Shown: positions 20,839-32,803, numbered from the stretch's first letter. The stretch is DNA of 64,000 nt from Eledone cirrhosa (GCA_964016885.1 OZ024743.1:184969403-185033402); one strand, 5' to 3'. Made by a program: numbers and translations. Notes: generated by a model not told the origin, from the sequence alone.

Positions 20839-20918
<80 letters not shown>

Positions 20919-20945
20919 CATCATATAATATATATACATAATATC
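20575..20945. repeat. TA/TG microsatellite with 140-bp tandem duplication
   Basis: CATGCATATATATACAT occurs at 20601 and again at 20741. The pattern of TATG insertions after each (ATATGTATATTATGTATA, then ATGTATGTATATATGTATG) repeats, giving a higher-order unit of 140 bases. Confidence 0.85.
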
Positions 20946-21104
20946 TGTATGTGTGTGTAGATTCCTGAGTTGTGTCGGAGGGGGTGAGGTAACCACAGTT
21001 AAAAAAGCTACTCAATACATTGGTAGCGTATAGGCATCTTTATTATATATATAGAAATGACTTCTACAGGACTAGAACTGTTTCATTAATATGAAATCAT
21101 CATA

Positions 21105-21600
21105 TATCATCATCATTTAACGTCCTCTTTTCTTGCAAGCAAGTGTTGGATGAGCCTCCACAGACCATGTCAGTATTAAGTGGGACTACTGACCTCTCAG
21201 AATGGCGGAGGTCCCACACTCTACTGAGTGCACTAAGTGCATTTTATTGTGGCCTCAGCACTAGGGAAGTTGCTGAATAGACCTTATAACTGTCTGGCAC
21301 ATTTTCTGCAACTTGATGTCCCTCCTATCACCGTCCACTTTACAGAGTGTAGTAGGTGTGTTTATCATGTTGGTCATCTACACTAGAGAGGTTGTCCTGT
21401 CATTCACACACCTGTAGAGTCTTCTTGACTCTTTCTGATATGATTTCTAGAACACTAGAAAGGTTGTGATGTGATGTCTGGCAACTCCTCTCAAGAATTT
21501 TAGGTATGGTTTCTATGGTTGAAGCCCTTACCAAGACCAACCATTTTACAAAGTATGCTGGATGCTTTTTATTATGACACCTGTACTGTGGAGGTTATCA
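21105..21600 (-). repeat. LINE-tail module, minus orientation
   Basis: It starts CATCATCATTTAACGTCCTC and holds several diverged ~47-bp units (CACTTTACAGAGTGTAGTAG, ATTTTACAAAGTATGCTGG). Confidence 0.6.
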
Positions 21601-21664
21601 GTCATAGATTCAACAGCATGTTTTATCAGAAATATAATGAAAGAGTTAGGTTCGAATAAGATGC

Positions 21665-21925
21665 TTTCCCTAGGTTTTGTGCTATGATAAAAGGCACTCA
21701 GTACACTTCGTAAAGTGGCTGGCAATTTGAAGGTAAACTACACAGGGTAAAGAAAACTCTTCAATCACATCAATGACATGGCAATCTTTTTAGTGCTGGT
21801 GTCATGATAAAATGCACCCAGTACATTCTGTAAAGTGGTTAGTGTTTGGAAGGGCATTAAGCCATAATATAAATTTATGTCAGCATAGAAAACAGACATA
21901 AAATGATGATGATGATGATATGAAT
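21665..21925 (+). repeat. LINE-tail module, plus orientation
   Basis: Repeated ACACTTCGTAAAGTGGCTGG and ACATTCTGTAAAGTGGTTAG units lead to GGAAGGGCATTAAGCC, GCATAGAAAACAGACAT and a (GAT)n tail (21902-21919). It is inverted relative to 21105-21600. Confidence 0.7.
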
Positions 21926-22139
21926 GCAGGCTTACCTGAATGGTTTAAAAGTTATCTTTACAATCATGAAGTTTCAGGTTCAATTCGACTGCATGGCATT
22001 TTGAGCAAATGTTTTTACCTTAACCACGGATTGACTCAAGACTTTTTTTTAATGTAGCTTACTGAGCTAGTACTATTTTAATTTATAAAGCTGTTTATAC
22101 AAAAACAAAACACATTATTAAAGAGAACAAAAAAAAGGA

Positions 22140-22500
22140 AATGGAAAGAAGAAAAAGAAAAAAGAAAAGAATTAAGCAACGAAAAAAGGGAGGGACAGAC
22201 ATAACACCCCTGTCTGAGTGGTGTTTCAACTGTGCACAACAGACAAAATGGCTAAGGCAGAGAATGGCCAGATACCCGCTGCAACAGCCATCCCACCTCA
22301 TGAGGCTCCTTCCTCAAGCAGGCTGCTGTCTTTCCAATTTTATGAAGGAAATCAGCAGCAGTGCAGGGACCAAGAACACCAATTGGGTTGACAAAAATTG
22401 TTTAGAAGGATGGATTGTAATTCAAAAATTCCAGCCCTGTCATGTATTGTGTCACACTGATTATGCCTGGCAATTATATTAATGGTACATGTGTTTAAAG
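22140..22500. repeat. A-rich stretch and R34 fragment
   Basis: 22085-22190 is AAAG/GAAA-rich. Positions 22230-22340 (CAGATACCCGCTGCAACAGC, CCTCATGAGGCTCCTTCCTC) resemble the far end of the 34 kb repeat family. The assignment is weak. Confidence 0.35.
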
Positions 22501-22684
22501 TATATTCACTCACACGTTAATTTACAAGTTGAATGTTTAGTTAATTGGACAATGAATTGATGGAGGATCCATCATGATCCATCATAACTGTATCAGTAAA
22601 TCAGAATTTGTATATATGGTTCCATTTATGTATGTATGTAAATATATATGCGAGTGTGTGCATATATGTTTTTATATGTATGTA

Positions 22685-23035
22685 TAATGTGAAGGCATAC
22701 TTAGTGGTTAGAGTGTCAGGCTTACAATTATGAGGTTGTGAGTTTGAATCTCAGACTGGGCTTTGTATTGTGCTCTTGAGCAAAACATTTTATTTCATGA
22801 TGCTCCAGTTCACTCAGCTATAGAAATGAGTTGCGACGTCACTGGTGCCAAGCTGTATCGACCTTTGCCTTACCCTTGGACAACATCGGTGGCATGGAGA
22901 GGGGAGGCTAGCATACATGGACGACTGCTGGTCTTCCACAAACAGCCTTGCCTAAGCTTGGGCCTCGGAGGGAAATTTTCTGGGTTCGAATCCCATGGTC
23001 ATTCATGACCAAAGGGGGCCTTTACCCTTTACCCT
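22685..23035 (+). mobile_element. tRNA-derived SINE, type 2
   Basis: The head (GTGAAGGCATACTTAGTGGT, B-box-like GTGAGTTTGAATCTCAG) is followed by the type 1 linker. A distinct body then includes GGTGCCAAGCTGTATCGACC, GGCATGGAGAGGGGAGGCTA and GGGTTCGAATCCCATGGTCA. A reversed copy lies at 48105-48425. The second TTCGAATCC near the 3' end resembles another B box. Confidence 0.75.
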
Positions 23036-24200
23036 TATCTATATATAATAAACATTGCTTAACGTCCATTAAACTAGAAAACAATATTTACATATCAAAT
23101 GTAAAGTTCTTTTGAGAGATTTCTATGAATTATTATTGTAACTGCAACATTCAGCATATGATCAGGAATAAGGTTGTAGCAAGCTACTTTCCTTTGGCAC
23201 ATTTGTGGACTATTCGCATGTGATTTGGCTAAGTCAGGCCAATCGTGAGCTGCACACGGATATATATTTCCAGCTTCCGCCTAAACAGAGATTTTCCCGC
23301 TTTCTTTCGATATACTGTCTCTTGTTGCTTCAATTATGGAAAGGTAAACACCATTTTTCTTTTGTCGTTTGACCACTAGCCAATATGTAACAACAACAAC
23401 ATAACTACGACCTGGCCAGCACCTCAGCCAGTCAACTGTACCTCCTAAACTCTTAATTTGTTTATTCCTTTGTTTCGCATGCCAGCTCAAACTTTGTAAT
23501 CGGTTTGGAAATAAAATATGTAAAGACATTGTAAAGTTTTGTGATGCTATTACCACAGCCATAGCCTTTAAATGTGATATGGAAAGATCCTTTCCAGAGT
23601 TATTATCACTGCAGAAACAGAACCTGGGACTTACAGCCGAACCTCAATTCAACTAACATTACCATATAACAAAACCATTACATTTATTGATATAACCAAA
23701 CCTTTCCTGCTACAACAAAATACATCATTATTATTATAAAGTACCAGTAATGCACTGGGTAATTGCAGGCCTTGTGCCTAAAGTAGAAACAATTATTATT
23801 ATTATTGTCGTTGATATTGTTATTACATGGCATAATATTATTTTTCTGCTAAACTGGTGACTATTAAATGTCTGCTATATTGGTGACCCTTGTTGATACA
23901 AATATTATTATCATTACTATAAATCTGCTAAAAGGTTAATACATTATAGACTGTTTAACACCCAAGTCAGTTCCTATCTTGTAAAATCGTTAATGATGAA
24001 GGATTCCAGTTGGATATCTTTATCCTATCACTTCTACCATAAACATTTAATACAGCTATAGAATGATTAAGCAAGTGGACAAGGCTGGCACTGTTAGGTC
24101 ACCTAGGGCTCAGAATTTAGAGGGGCACATTATAGTTTCATACAAATTTGTATAATTGACTTAAATACATAATAATTACATGTAATCAATAAATAAATGG
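23036..24200. other. Non-coding DNA with a SINE B tail
   Basis: At 23735-23815 AAAGTACCAGTAATGCACTG, AGGCCTTGTGCCTAAAGTAG and (ATT)n form a SINE B 3' end. Nothing else was recognised. Confidence 0.5.
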
Positions 24201-24417
24201 TTATCCCTTTAGCATTTAAACCGGCTGTATCTGCCCAGAATTCTCTCACCTCTTTCTCTTCAAATCGACCATAACCACTCATTGAGGTATCATTCTCAAA
24301 ATAAATAATATCAAAATCTCATAGATTCGATATTATGTGAGATAATTATGTGAGAGAAAGCCTTAGCTGTGAAAATACAATAGTAAATATAGAGTAATGT
24401 AAATGCAAAAGGGTTAA
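24201..24417 (-). mobile_element. MITE family B copy
   Basis: It runs from TTAT (decayed TTAA) with CCCTTTAGCATTTAAACC to AAATGCAAAAGGG plus TTAA at 24414-24417. The interior is the reverse complement of the copy at 18928. Confidence 0.85.
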
Positions 24418-24461
24418 ACATATTTGCCATGTAACACTGTTGTGGAAAGGGTTGTATGGTG

Positions 24462-25073
24462 TTATAATAATAATAATAATGATAATAATAATGAAATTAT
24501 TGTGTACAGTGCTCAGGTGCACTACAACTCATCAAAGGTGCATGTATAGTACATAGAATAATGTACAAATGTCAGGAAAATGAACAGTGTATGAGTCATA
24601 ATATAATAACAATAACAATAAGGAAATATTGTGTACAGTGCCCAGGTGCACCACAACTCATCAAAAAAGTGCATGTACAGTACATAGGGCAATGCACAAA
24701 CATCAGTAAAATGAACAGTGCACGAGTCATGATACACACATGTGTGCATGTGTATGGAAGGGGTACATCAGGTGTAGTTCTGGCGTATTTCGGGAAGCAT
24801 GAGTGTCTTAAAGGATGCAGTGTCTCGGCAGCTAACAATTGACGCAGGCAGTTTGTTCCATGCTTCAGCAACTCTGAGCATGAAAAAATGTCTGCGAAAG
24901 TCATGGGAGCTGTGCTGTTTTCTTATCTTGTAGGCATGTCCACGTGTGTTAGACACATGGAGATCAAAGAGGCGCTCAGGGTTGCAGTTGGCGAGATGGT
25001 TAAAAACTTTGTGGGTATTCACCAAGTCCATTGCCAGACGTCGGAGCTTCAATGAATCCATGCCCAGTAACAT
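24462..25073 (-). mobile_element. CR1-like LINE 3' end, copy 2
   Basis: The minus strand encodes the last ~100 residues of the LINE ORF2 (LGMDSLKLRRLAMDLVNTHK, VFNHLANCNPERLFDLHVS, EAWNKLPASIVSCRDTASF, LMLPEIRQNYT, stop at 24768). It is nearly identical to 56380-56679. The 3' UTR holds two tandem tail units (24600-24720 and 24480-24600), each ending in GTGTACAGTGC plus microsatellite. It is 5'-truncated at about 25073. Confidence 0.9.
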
Positions 25074-25254
25074 AATTTGGTGTGGGTGAATGTGAACAAT
25101 GTAGTAGAAAAAGTAGGCTAAATAATTTCTTTTTATGTGGTCAGAGCAAGAAGTGTCAAAAATCTAGACTCTTCTGCTGAAATTATTTTATTTGGGAAAA
25201 ATGTGAAACGTAACTGGATGTGAAACTCCTTAGCTACTATTGATAATCATTCTT

Positions 25255-25520
25255 TTTCAGCTGAGTGCACTGGAGTTATATGAAATGAAGTGTCTTGCTC
25301 AAGGACACAACGTGCCAAAAGAGAAAGACCAAGGAAAGCTTGGGATGATGTAGTAAATTCTGATTTCTTGCAAAGGATGGAGTTCTCTGATGATATGCTA
25401 TACAACTGAAGACCTGCCTTCCTACATGTACAGGACGAAAAAAAATGGCGGTGACAATGATGATGACGACGACGATGATGATGACGATGATGATGATGAT
25501 GATGATGGTGGTGGTGATGA
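25255..25520. repeat. SINE/LINE junk and (GAT)n tract
   Basis: 25258-25312 is a type 1 SINE linker (AAGTGTCTTGCTCAAGGACA). It joins AAAGACCAAGGAAAGCTTGG, which encodes an RPRKAWDDVV-like LINE tail. A degenerate (GAC/GAT)n array follows at 25453-25510. Confidence 0.5.
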
Positions 25521-25774
25521 TTATGGTAACAAAAAGGTATAATATGTTTTTCAGCTTTTGTTTTTTTATCCACTCCAGTAGCCACTGGGCATTACTCAAA
25601 TTCTCAGTCTGCTTCTGCCACTAAACAGCGTGTGTATATGCCAAGGAATACATGTTTCACTTCTGCATCCTTCATTCATGAATACTTTTTTACACATTCT
25701 CTGGCTTGTTTATCTTATAATTCTGTCTCTCTGTTACTTTATCGCCATACCCTCACTTTCTTCCTACCTTTCTG

Positions 25775-25779
<5 letters not shown>

Positions 25780-25818
<39 letters not shown>

Positions 25819-25856
25819 TCTCTCTCTCTCTGAGACATCCTCCTCTCTCTCTCTCT
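25780..25856. repeat. (CT)n microsatellite
   Basis: TCTCTC runs with CCC interruptions, preceded by CTGTCTCTCTG. Confidence 0.9.
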
Positions 25857-26018
25857 GTGGATGTGGATCTGTTGCTATTCCCACATAAAGGCCAATGAAA
25901 TAACGACAATCTATTTGAAATATATTTTACAGCACATATTGTTTCAATAATAATTCTTCTTCTTCTCCCCCCCCCCCCTCTTTCTCCCCTCCTCGCTCCC
26001 TCCACCACAACCAGCAAA

Positions 26019-26019
<1 letters not shown>

Positions 26020-26079
<60 letters not shown>

Positions 26080-26161
26080 GTAGTACTACTACTACTACTA
26101 CCACTACTACTATTACTACTACTACTACTATACCACCACCACCACCACCACCACCACCACT
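26020..26161. repeat. (ACT)n array with central palindrome
   Basis: About 20 ACT units are followed by CTACTAGTAGTACTAC (inversion point near 26080), more ACT, then (ACC)n to 26161. Confidence 0.9.
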
Positions 26162-26689
26162 ACTTGATATTATCACTTCATTCTATTCCTCTTCCCCACC
26201 ATCACCAATATCTTCTTCGCCGTTGTCATCATTGTCATCATCTTCATGACACTAGATATATTGTTAGATTCCACATACACTCACATACATATAGAAAGAG
26301 AGGTAGATGTGTGTATGCATTTATATATGTATGTATGTGTATATATGTATGTATGTCTATACATTTTTTTTTGTGGAGCAAAAGACTCCTAGTCTTCATT
26401 AAGAAGGTCACTCTGATATAAAACCTGCGACTTCATTTGCATCCAATGATGTAGACCAGTTCTTCTTTTTGCGCAAATGCATTTGATGTTCAGAGAGTGG
26501 GATTGGCTCCGTGCAAAGCCTTTCCTCACTTAAAAAAGCTTCAAGCACAGGCATCGCTTGATATGTGACATTTTTGCTGGACATAGGCAAGACCCTAGCA
26601 GGACTAAAACACCATGTCCATGATGTTCATGCTCAAGTATCAAGCGATGGCATTACTCAAAATCAAGTTGCAGCCATCATCATACATAC

Positions 26690-26931
26690 ATATATACGGG
26701 CACAACCATCCAGCAGGTGATCCAGGGGTAGATCCTGAGCAAGATGGTAGGATAATATCCATGAGTTTGACTGGTCTTGCTTGGGGATCCAGCCAGATCA
26801 GTTGGAAACAGTTGCTTTTGACAGAACCTGGTGGAAGTGTTTGAAGACTCTGCCCCCACAACCCTCTCAGGAAGAAGGAGAAGAAGAAGAAGAAGAAGAA
26901 GAAGAAGAAGAAGAAGAAGAAGAAGAAGAAG

Positions 26932-26960
<29 letters not shown>
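26690..26960 (+). mobile_element. LINE C-terminal fragment ending in (GAA)n
   Basis: It encodes IISMSLTGLAWGSSQISWKQ and the terminal PPQPSQEE-like end of the same family as 1-735. It then runs directly into about 30 GAA units (26871-26960, one GGA interruption). Poly(GAA) frames here are by-products. Confidence 0.7.
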
Positions 26961-26962
<2 letters not shown>

Positions 26963-27316
26963 TCTATCATTTTCTTCATTCATTTTCTTATTGTACTGTT
27001 TGTTGTTTCTGTCTATTTTTTTTATTCAATGCTGTGCACCTCTGTACTATATAGCAAATCAAATCAATAGAACCGGTCAAGTTATTTACTTGTCTATTTT
27101 TCAAGACATCATTACCATGAATTTTTTTTTTTTTTTTTTTTTTGTTGCTAAATATCATTTGTACTTCTCAATTCCGTTAATGAGAGTAAATTTTTTGTTT
27201 GGTAACTTTTCCTTATTCTTTCAACTTTCTTTTTCATTCCATATCTGAAAATATTAAACATTTTACCTGTAATCTATACATTTTTTTCTTTTTGTCTATA
27301 GGTCTTTACTTTTGTC

Positions 27317-27317
<1 letters not shown>

Positions 27318-27368
<51 letters not shown>
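27318..27368. repeat. (ATT)n microsatellite
   Basis: Seventeen uninterrupted ATT units. Confidence 0.95.
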
Positions 27369-27504
27369 GTTTTAAAGTTTTTTACTAATTTCTTCTAACA
27401 TCAAATCACTCAGCTATTTTTTTTATATCGTTTGATTTGGTGCTTTTGATCTCTGAATTGTGTTCCGAAGTGGGAAACATGCCAAACACTTTCTATGTAC
27501 CAAA

Positions 27505-27720
27505 CAACAACAGCATCATCATCATCATCATCCTCATCCTCATCCTCGTGGTTGTTGTTGTCATAATCATCCTAATCATCATCATCATCTCCATCATTGT
27601 TGTTGTCGTCATTGTCATCATCATCAACATCATGATCATTATTATCATCGTTGTTGTCATCATCGTCATCATCATCACCATCATCATTGTGGTCATCATT
27701 GTCATCATCACTATTATAAG
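27505..27720. repeat. Degenerate (ATC)n array
   Basis: CATCATCAT, CCTCAT and GTTGTTGTC runs dominate. All long frames here are low-complexity. Confidence 0.9.
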
Positions 27721-27724
27721 CAAA

Positions 27725-27815
27725 TGGGGGCTCATGCGCTGGCTGCCCCACAGCCGTGACAGACAGGCGTTTCTCCAGAGGATAGTGAGGGAGATGTATT
27801 GGAATAGCCAATGCT
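27725..27815 (-). repeat. R34 family fragment
   Basis: GGCTGCCCCACAGCCGTGAC, GGCGTTTCTCCAGAGGATAG and GAGGGAGATGTATTGGAATA match 34040-34110 (CCCACAGCCCTGGCGGAC, GGCGTTTCCCCAGAGGATGG). Confidence 0.7.
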
Positions 27816-27899
27816 AACATGTTCACAGAAGTTCATTTTTCATCCAAGTTATTTTGATTTGTGTGGGCTCTAAGTCATAATTCTCTTACAGTATAGCTT

Positions 27900-28119
27900 T
27901 TAATCCTTTCACGACCATATTTCTAATTAGTCTGTATTCTCAAATTATTTGGAAATAACTAAGAATTTGGAGTGATTTAGTAAAATAACTAACTTTTTCA
28001 TTATTAAGCAGGAAACATAACTTAATGGTTCTTACATACAATTATGATGGAATGAAATAAAAATATTTGTATCATAGAAACAGGAGTTGTTTCATGTGTT
28101 TTGGTAACAAAAGGGATAA
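27900..28119 (-). mobile_element. MITE family A copy
   Basis: TTAA at 27900-27903, then TCCTTTCACGACCATATTTC; it ends GGTAACAAAAGGG plus ATAA. It contains AAGAATTTGGAGTGATTTAG and ACAATTATGATGGAATG. Confidence 0.85.
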
Positions 28120-28459
28120 GAAAGAAAAGGTTCACATGTGGTATTTGTCCCTGGCACTTTGCCAGTTTAGGAACGAAACTGGTGTTAAACCACTGTTGTC
28201 CTTTTTAAACTATTTAAATGAACAAATTATATTTTATAAGTTCCCTTTTTGAAGTCATGAAGATATAGTAGCTTTGGTGTTGTTATTGAAGTTGTTTCAC
28301 CATGATGACTACCATAACAAAGATCTCACATTCTTCTATGAAGCTATATTAAAACTCCTCAATATCTATAAGTATCTTTTTCCCATAATCACTGCTAACT
28401 GCTCCTAGATAATGATCAAAGCAAGTTTTAGGGAAAAGATCAGTGTTGTTGAGAAGGTG

Positions 28460-28721
28460 TTAACACTTTTGATACCAAACTACCTGGAACTGTCCTTCGT
28501 TCTATGAGGCAAAGTTGTTTATTTCAAAGTGATTATATTTATATAAAAAATCTCCCATCATAATTTTATGTAAGAACTTTTGTTAAGTTATGCTCCAGAC
28601 ACCAAATTAATGAATAAGATAGTTATATTATTAAATCCCTTCAAATTCTTGATAATTTTCAAAATGATTCAAATATTATAGGCAGTATCTTTCATCACAA
28701 ATATAGTAATGAAACAGTTGA
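28460..28721 (+). mobile_element. MITE family A copy
   Basis: TTAA at 28460-28463 is followed by CACTTTTGATACCAAACTAC; it ends ATAGTAATGAAACAGTTGA. It is 340 bases from, and inverted to, the copy at 27900. Confidence 0.85.
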
Positions 28722-30089
28722 AGTGTTTATATTCTTTTAAAATCACAACCAGATTTTTTTTTAATGTAAGCCTTTTCTTTTCTTTCTTCCTATATTAGAA
28801 ACACTCTATTAGTGAACTAAATACTTCATAGAGTAAAAAAATGTTCACATCTAAAAATACAATAATGCTGGCAATTGTAAAATCTAGAAACACTCGCATT
28901 TCTCTATTCACAGATGTATGCCAGATTGAATTTTAAAAAAGTACACTTAGATTTGACAGGACACTGGCATAGTGTTCTATTTGATAACTTGATACTTTAA
29001 TCATTTTAAAGTCTAGAGCAGCTGGCAATGCTCACACATTTTCTTTCTCGTAGCAAATTACTAGAAAATAACAGAGTCCAAATTGGTTTATTTATCTATC
29101 TATTTATTTTTGTTACATTACTATTCTTCACATCAATTTAATACATTAGCAATGATACTTATAGCTAGGTGAATGACACAGAGCAAGAGGCAAGCTACTG
29201 GCAAGTAAAGCCCAGGAACCAATGTGTTCCTTCTAATTTCTCCTAACCACCAAGTGGAACATTTTGTGCATTGAGCAAAAATATTTAAAATTCAAAACTA
29301 CTGCATGAAAATATTTCAGAGTTATTGAGAAACAACATTTTGATGTAAGTGACACTAATACAAAAACTGCATTACTACACAGCTCAAAGAGAAATTTGCC
29401 TTAAACCCATTTAACTGAAATTTACTTCTCTTATGTTGCATATTGTCCATTAGAATTTCTAAATTGTAATAAAGCAGAGAAATCTCTTAACCTCTGTTGC
29501 ATTATAGAGTTATGCTAGTGAACATAATGCTGAGAATAGCTTTTGTGTTCTTGACAGCAGATACAATACCTTAGCAAAGTTATTGTCCAGAGAGCCAACT
29601 TTCTCCTTCTAGCATATCCCTATTCTTCAAATAGTGATGAGATGCAAAAGAATAGCAAATACTAAATTCCAAGACACTAGTTCAGGAAGAATTCATGTAT
29701 TCTATGAATTATCTCTCCTCTGAACACACTTCCATGACACTGAGTCATGTAAAAGAAGCCTTGGTACATTTATTTATTTTTATGTTCTTTTTAAAATATC
29801 TATTTATAATTCTCTTTTTTTTTTTTCAGTGAAGCACTTAGCTTTTTTTTCTGAAGCTTTAGACAGACTAAAACACTTTACCATTTGTTTAAGCCTTATT
29901 CCTAATTTGATGCATTTTGTGTAACAAAAAATTTTGTATAGTCCCCCGAAGGAGAGATAAGTTCTTTTGAAATAGTTATTGTCTCTGAAGGGGAACATAT
30001 CAAAGTAAATCAGATGCTAAGCCAATCATCTAAAGAGTATTTTTAAAACTATATTTGTACATCAGTTATTGTTTAAAGGATAGATGTTT
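28722..30089. other. AT-rich DNA, nothing recognised
   Basis: I found no repeat family, exon or RNA. It is the longest repeat-free stretch in the window and looks like ordinary unique sequence. Confidence 0.5.
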
Positions 30090-30305
30090 TTAATCCTTTA
30101 GCATTTACATTATTCTATATTTACTATTATATTTTCATGGTAAAGGCTTTATCTCACATCATATCGAATCTACGAGATTTTGATGTTATTTATTTTGAGA
30201 ACAATACCTTAGCATCAGGATGAGCAGCCAGTTATGGCTGGTTTGAACAGAGAGAGGTGAGAGAATTCTGGCCAGATAAGGCTGGTTTAAATGCTAAAGG
30301 GTTAA
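30090..30305 (+). mobile_element. MITE family B copy
   Basis: TTAA at 30090-30093, then TCCTTTAGCATTTACATT; it ends TTTAAATGCTAAAGGG plus TTAA at 30302-30305. The interior matches 18932-19150. Confidence 0.9.
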
Positions 30306-30412
30306 ATATATTAGAATAGTGTTTAAATTATCTCTATGTCCAACAGGATTAGCTTTCAGACTGTTAGACTGTATTCATTATTACATTACATTACTTGTGT
30401 GGATATATATCA

Positions 30413-30640
30413 TCATCATCATCATTGTTTAACGTCTATTTTTCCATGCTAGCATGGGTTAGACGAGTTAGATGGTGAAACAAGCCAGATCAGATAACCA
30501 TGTCATGCTCAGAACTGTTTCTGGCTTGGTTTCTTATGGCTGGATGCCCTTCCTAACACCAATGACATTTACAGTGTGGACTGGGTGCGTTTTGTCATCA
30601 CACCTACACAACCACATTAAAGTGTGGGACTTTGGTGGGA
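30413..30640 (-). repeat. LINE 3' UTR with hairpin and (GAT)n tail
   Basis: Read on the minus strand: two ~47-bp units, TTAGGAAGGGCATCCAGCC, CCCATGCTAGCATGG (palindrome), AAAAATAGACGTTAAACAAT and (GAT)n. It is contiguous with the LINE coding remnant at 30640-32390, which shows that this widely dispersed module is a LINE 3' end. Confidence 0.75.
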
Positions 30641-32390
30641 AAGGTGTGTGAGGATTGGCGAGATGGGTATATGGGTATGTGTGAGGGACGGAGTGTTAGG
30701 ACGTGGGAGGTGGTGAATGGATAGGGTGATGGAAGGGAAGGTGGTGCATACTAGATGTATGCTTAGCCTGTGCTCATGTGAAGGTGAGTCTTCTGTATTA
30801 CAGCATAATGCCTGAGACCTCGGTCCTGTGTCATCACATTTGAGAGATGCAATTGTGCAAGGTCAACTTTTATCACCTCATCCCAAGTCCTCCTGGCTCT
30901 TTCTACTCCATAGTTTCCATTAACTTTGAGTGATTTTCACCTTTTTATACAGCTGTCATCCTTCATACACATCACATGTCCATACCAATGCAATCTCCTC
31001 TCCTGCACACTGCATCTGATCCTTCTTATGACTCAGTTTGTTTATGCTTTGCCATTCACATATATTACTATTACACATCCTTCAAAGCATGCAAGCTTCA
31101 GTTCTTTCCCATCTTTGCAAGGCCCCTCCCCACAGTGCCCAGGCCTCACTACCATGCAACATTGCTGTTTGTATACATACACCGTACAATCTGCATTTCA
31201 TTTTGAGGTAGAAACCTTTTATAGCTTGCAGTGGTAGTAGCTCCCTGAATTTCTTCCATCCTGTTCACACTCTGGCTACTGTACTTTCTGAACATGCACC
31301 TCTGCTGCTAATTTGGTCAACCAGGTAACAGAAGCTGACTATTGCTTTACCAAACTTTCCCAGAATTTAATAGCACTTGTTTCCTGTGGTCATTGGCTTA
31401 CTGTTCTGCTTACGGTCCTGCTTACTGTTCTGATGCAACAGCTACATGTAAAACCTATGTTCTTAGCTAAACTACCTAAAATTCGACTACGTCTCTTGTG
31501 TACTCATAGTTTGCATTTGGGACAGAAGATGAAATTTTTACCTACACCTTTCCTACACATTGAGCAAGGCCATTTCCCCGAGGAGATCAGGGCTCTGTTT
31601 TCTCTTTTACTTACTAGGACCTTAGTCTTTGTTAGGTTGATTTTAAGACCCTTTGTTTCTAGGCCATGCTTCCAGCTTTGGAATTTTTTCTCTAACTCTG
31701 CCATAAATTCAGCTATGAGTGTAAGATCATTTGCATACAGGAGTTCCCATGGGCAGCCAATCTTAAACTCCTCTGTTATAGCCTGCAGAATGATAATAAA
31801 TAGGAGAGGCCTAAAAACAGAGTCCTGGTGGACACCAACTTGCATGCTAAATTCCTCGCTATGGTCATTGTTAATCATAAATTTGCTGACTGCTCCTCTA
31901 TACATGGCTTGTACAGCCTTCACAAGCCACTCATCTACCCCTAGTTTTCTAAGAACCCACTAGATTATGGCAGAGGGGACTTTGTTAAAAGCTTTCTCCA
32001 GATCAACAAATGTCAGATCGAGCAGCTTACATTTAGCTAGGTACTTCTGTAGCTGCTTCACAAGGAAGGGAGCATCTGTGATGCTTTTATCTGGCACAAA
32101 TCCGATTTGCATCTCATCTAGATTAACCTGGTCCCTAATCTGCTGTGATATAACTCTTTCTGTTACTTTCATGACCTGGTCCATCAACTTGATGCCTCTA
32201 TAGTTTCTTCTATCTAGTGCATCTCTTTTATCCTTGTAGCAGTTGACAATGATGCTGCTGCACTAATCATTCAGTGTGACACCATTCAGTATTACTTGAT
32301 TTATAATACGAGTGGTTAAGGCGTGACCCAAATGCTTTCAGCATCTCAGCAACTATCCCTGATGGACTGGCTGCTTTCCCAGTTTTCATA
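30640..32390 (-). mobile_element. RTE/jockey-type LINE, copy B (RT and C-terminus, dead)
   Basis: Minus-strand blocks in order: AASPSGIVAEMLKAF (about 32340-32380), DEMQIGFVPDKSITDA, FVDLEKAFNKVPS (catalytic block A, about 32000), AMYRGAVSKFMINNDHSEEF, LYANDLTLIAE (YADD decayed to YAND, near 31730), KTKVLVSKRENRALISSGKW, CSMCRKGVGKNFIFCPKC and a final ERARRTWDEVIKVDLAQLHL (near 30870). Stops interrupt it throughout. It is 5'-truncated: endonuclease and early RT are missing. Sister copies are at 45157-48000 and 52700-55450. Confidence 0.85.
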
Positions 32391-32485
32391 TCCTTATATA
32401 TATTTGAATTAAAAAAACCAAGGTTTTTAAACCAAATCCATCTTTAAAATTAATAGTAGAATATTCCGTTATAATCACTCACACA

Positions 32486-32540
32486 TGTGAGTGATTCATC
32501 ATTTCATTTTCAATGAAAATGAAATGATGAATCACTCACA
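32486..32540. repeat. Perfect 27-nt-arm palindrome
   Basis: TGTGAGTGATTCATCATTTC...TCA at 32486-32512 is perfectly complementary to 32514-32540 around a single A. The outer flank ATCACTCACACATGTGAGTG adds a further partial palindrome. Confidence 0.95.
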
Positions 32541-32579
32541 CATACATATATATATATATGGATCTATATAAATATATAG

Positions 32580-32650
32580 AAATCGAGCCAGAATCAGTTC
32601 CCGTCCCACCCTTGCAAGCAGAGAAAAGCGGACGTAAAATGATGATGATG
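32580..32650 (+). mobile_element. Type 1 SINE 3' tail
   Basis: GAGCCAGAATCAGTTCCCGT, CCACCCTTGCAAGCAGAG, AAAAGCGGACGTAAAATG and (ATG)n match the SINE ends at 2000-2075. The head is absent. Confidence 0.8.
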
Positions 32651-32803
32651 ATAACTGACAAAGCAATTACAAACATGAGATTTAGAAAGGTGATCTCAAA
32701 GAAATGTTTGACATTGCAAGCCAAGACGTTTTTGAACAAAATGATGTTCCATCTGAAGACAAAACTTTCCTTTTTTTTTTTAGAGTAATTAGGTTTATTT
32801 ACA

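Noticed and set aside
20115..20941. Long open frames of poly-Thr, poly-Ser and Tyr/Ile repeats
   Set aside because: They are translations of trinucleotide and TA/TG microsatellites, open in several frames at once.
22763..23008. 81-codon plus-strand frame
   Set aside because: It coincides with the body of a type 2 SINE and has an inverted copy at 48105-48425.
25739..27826. Long poly-Val, poly-Leu, poly-Glu, poly-Arg and poly-His frames
   Set aside because: They lie within (ACT)n, (GAA)n and (ATC)n arrays; no unique sequence supports a protein.
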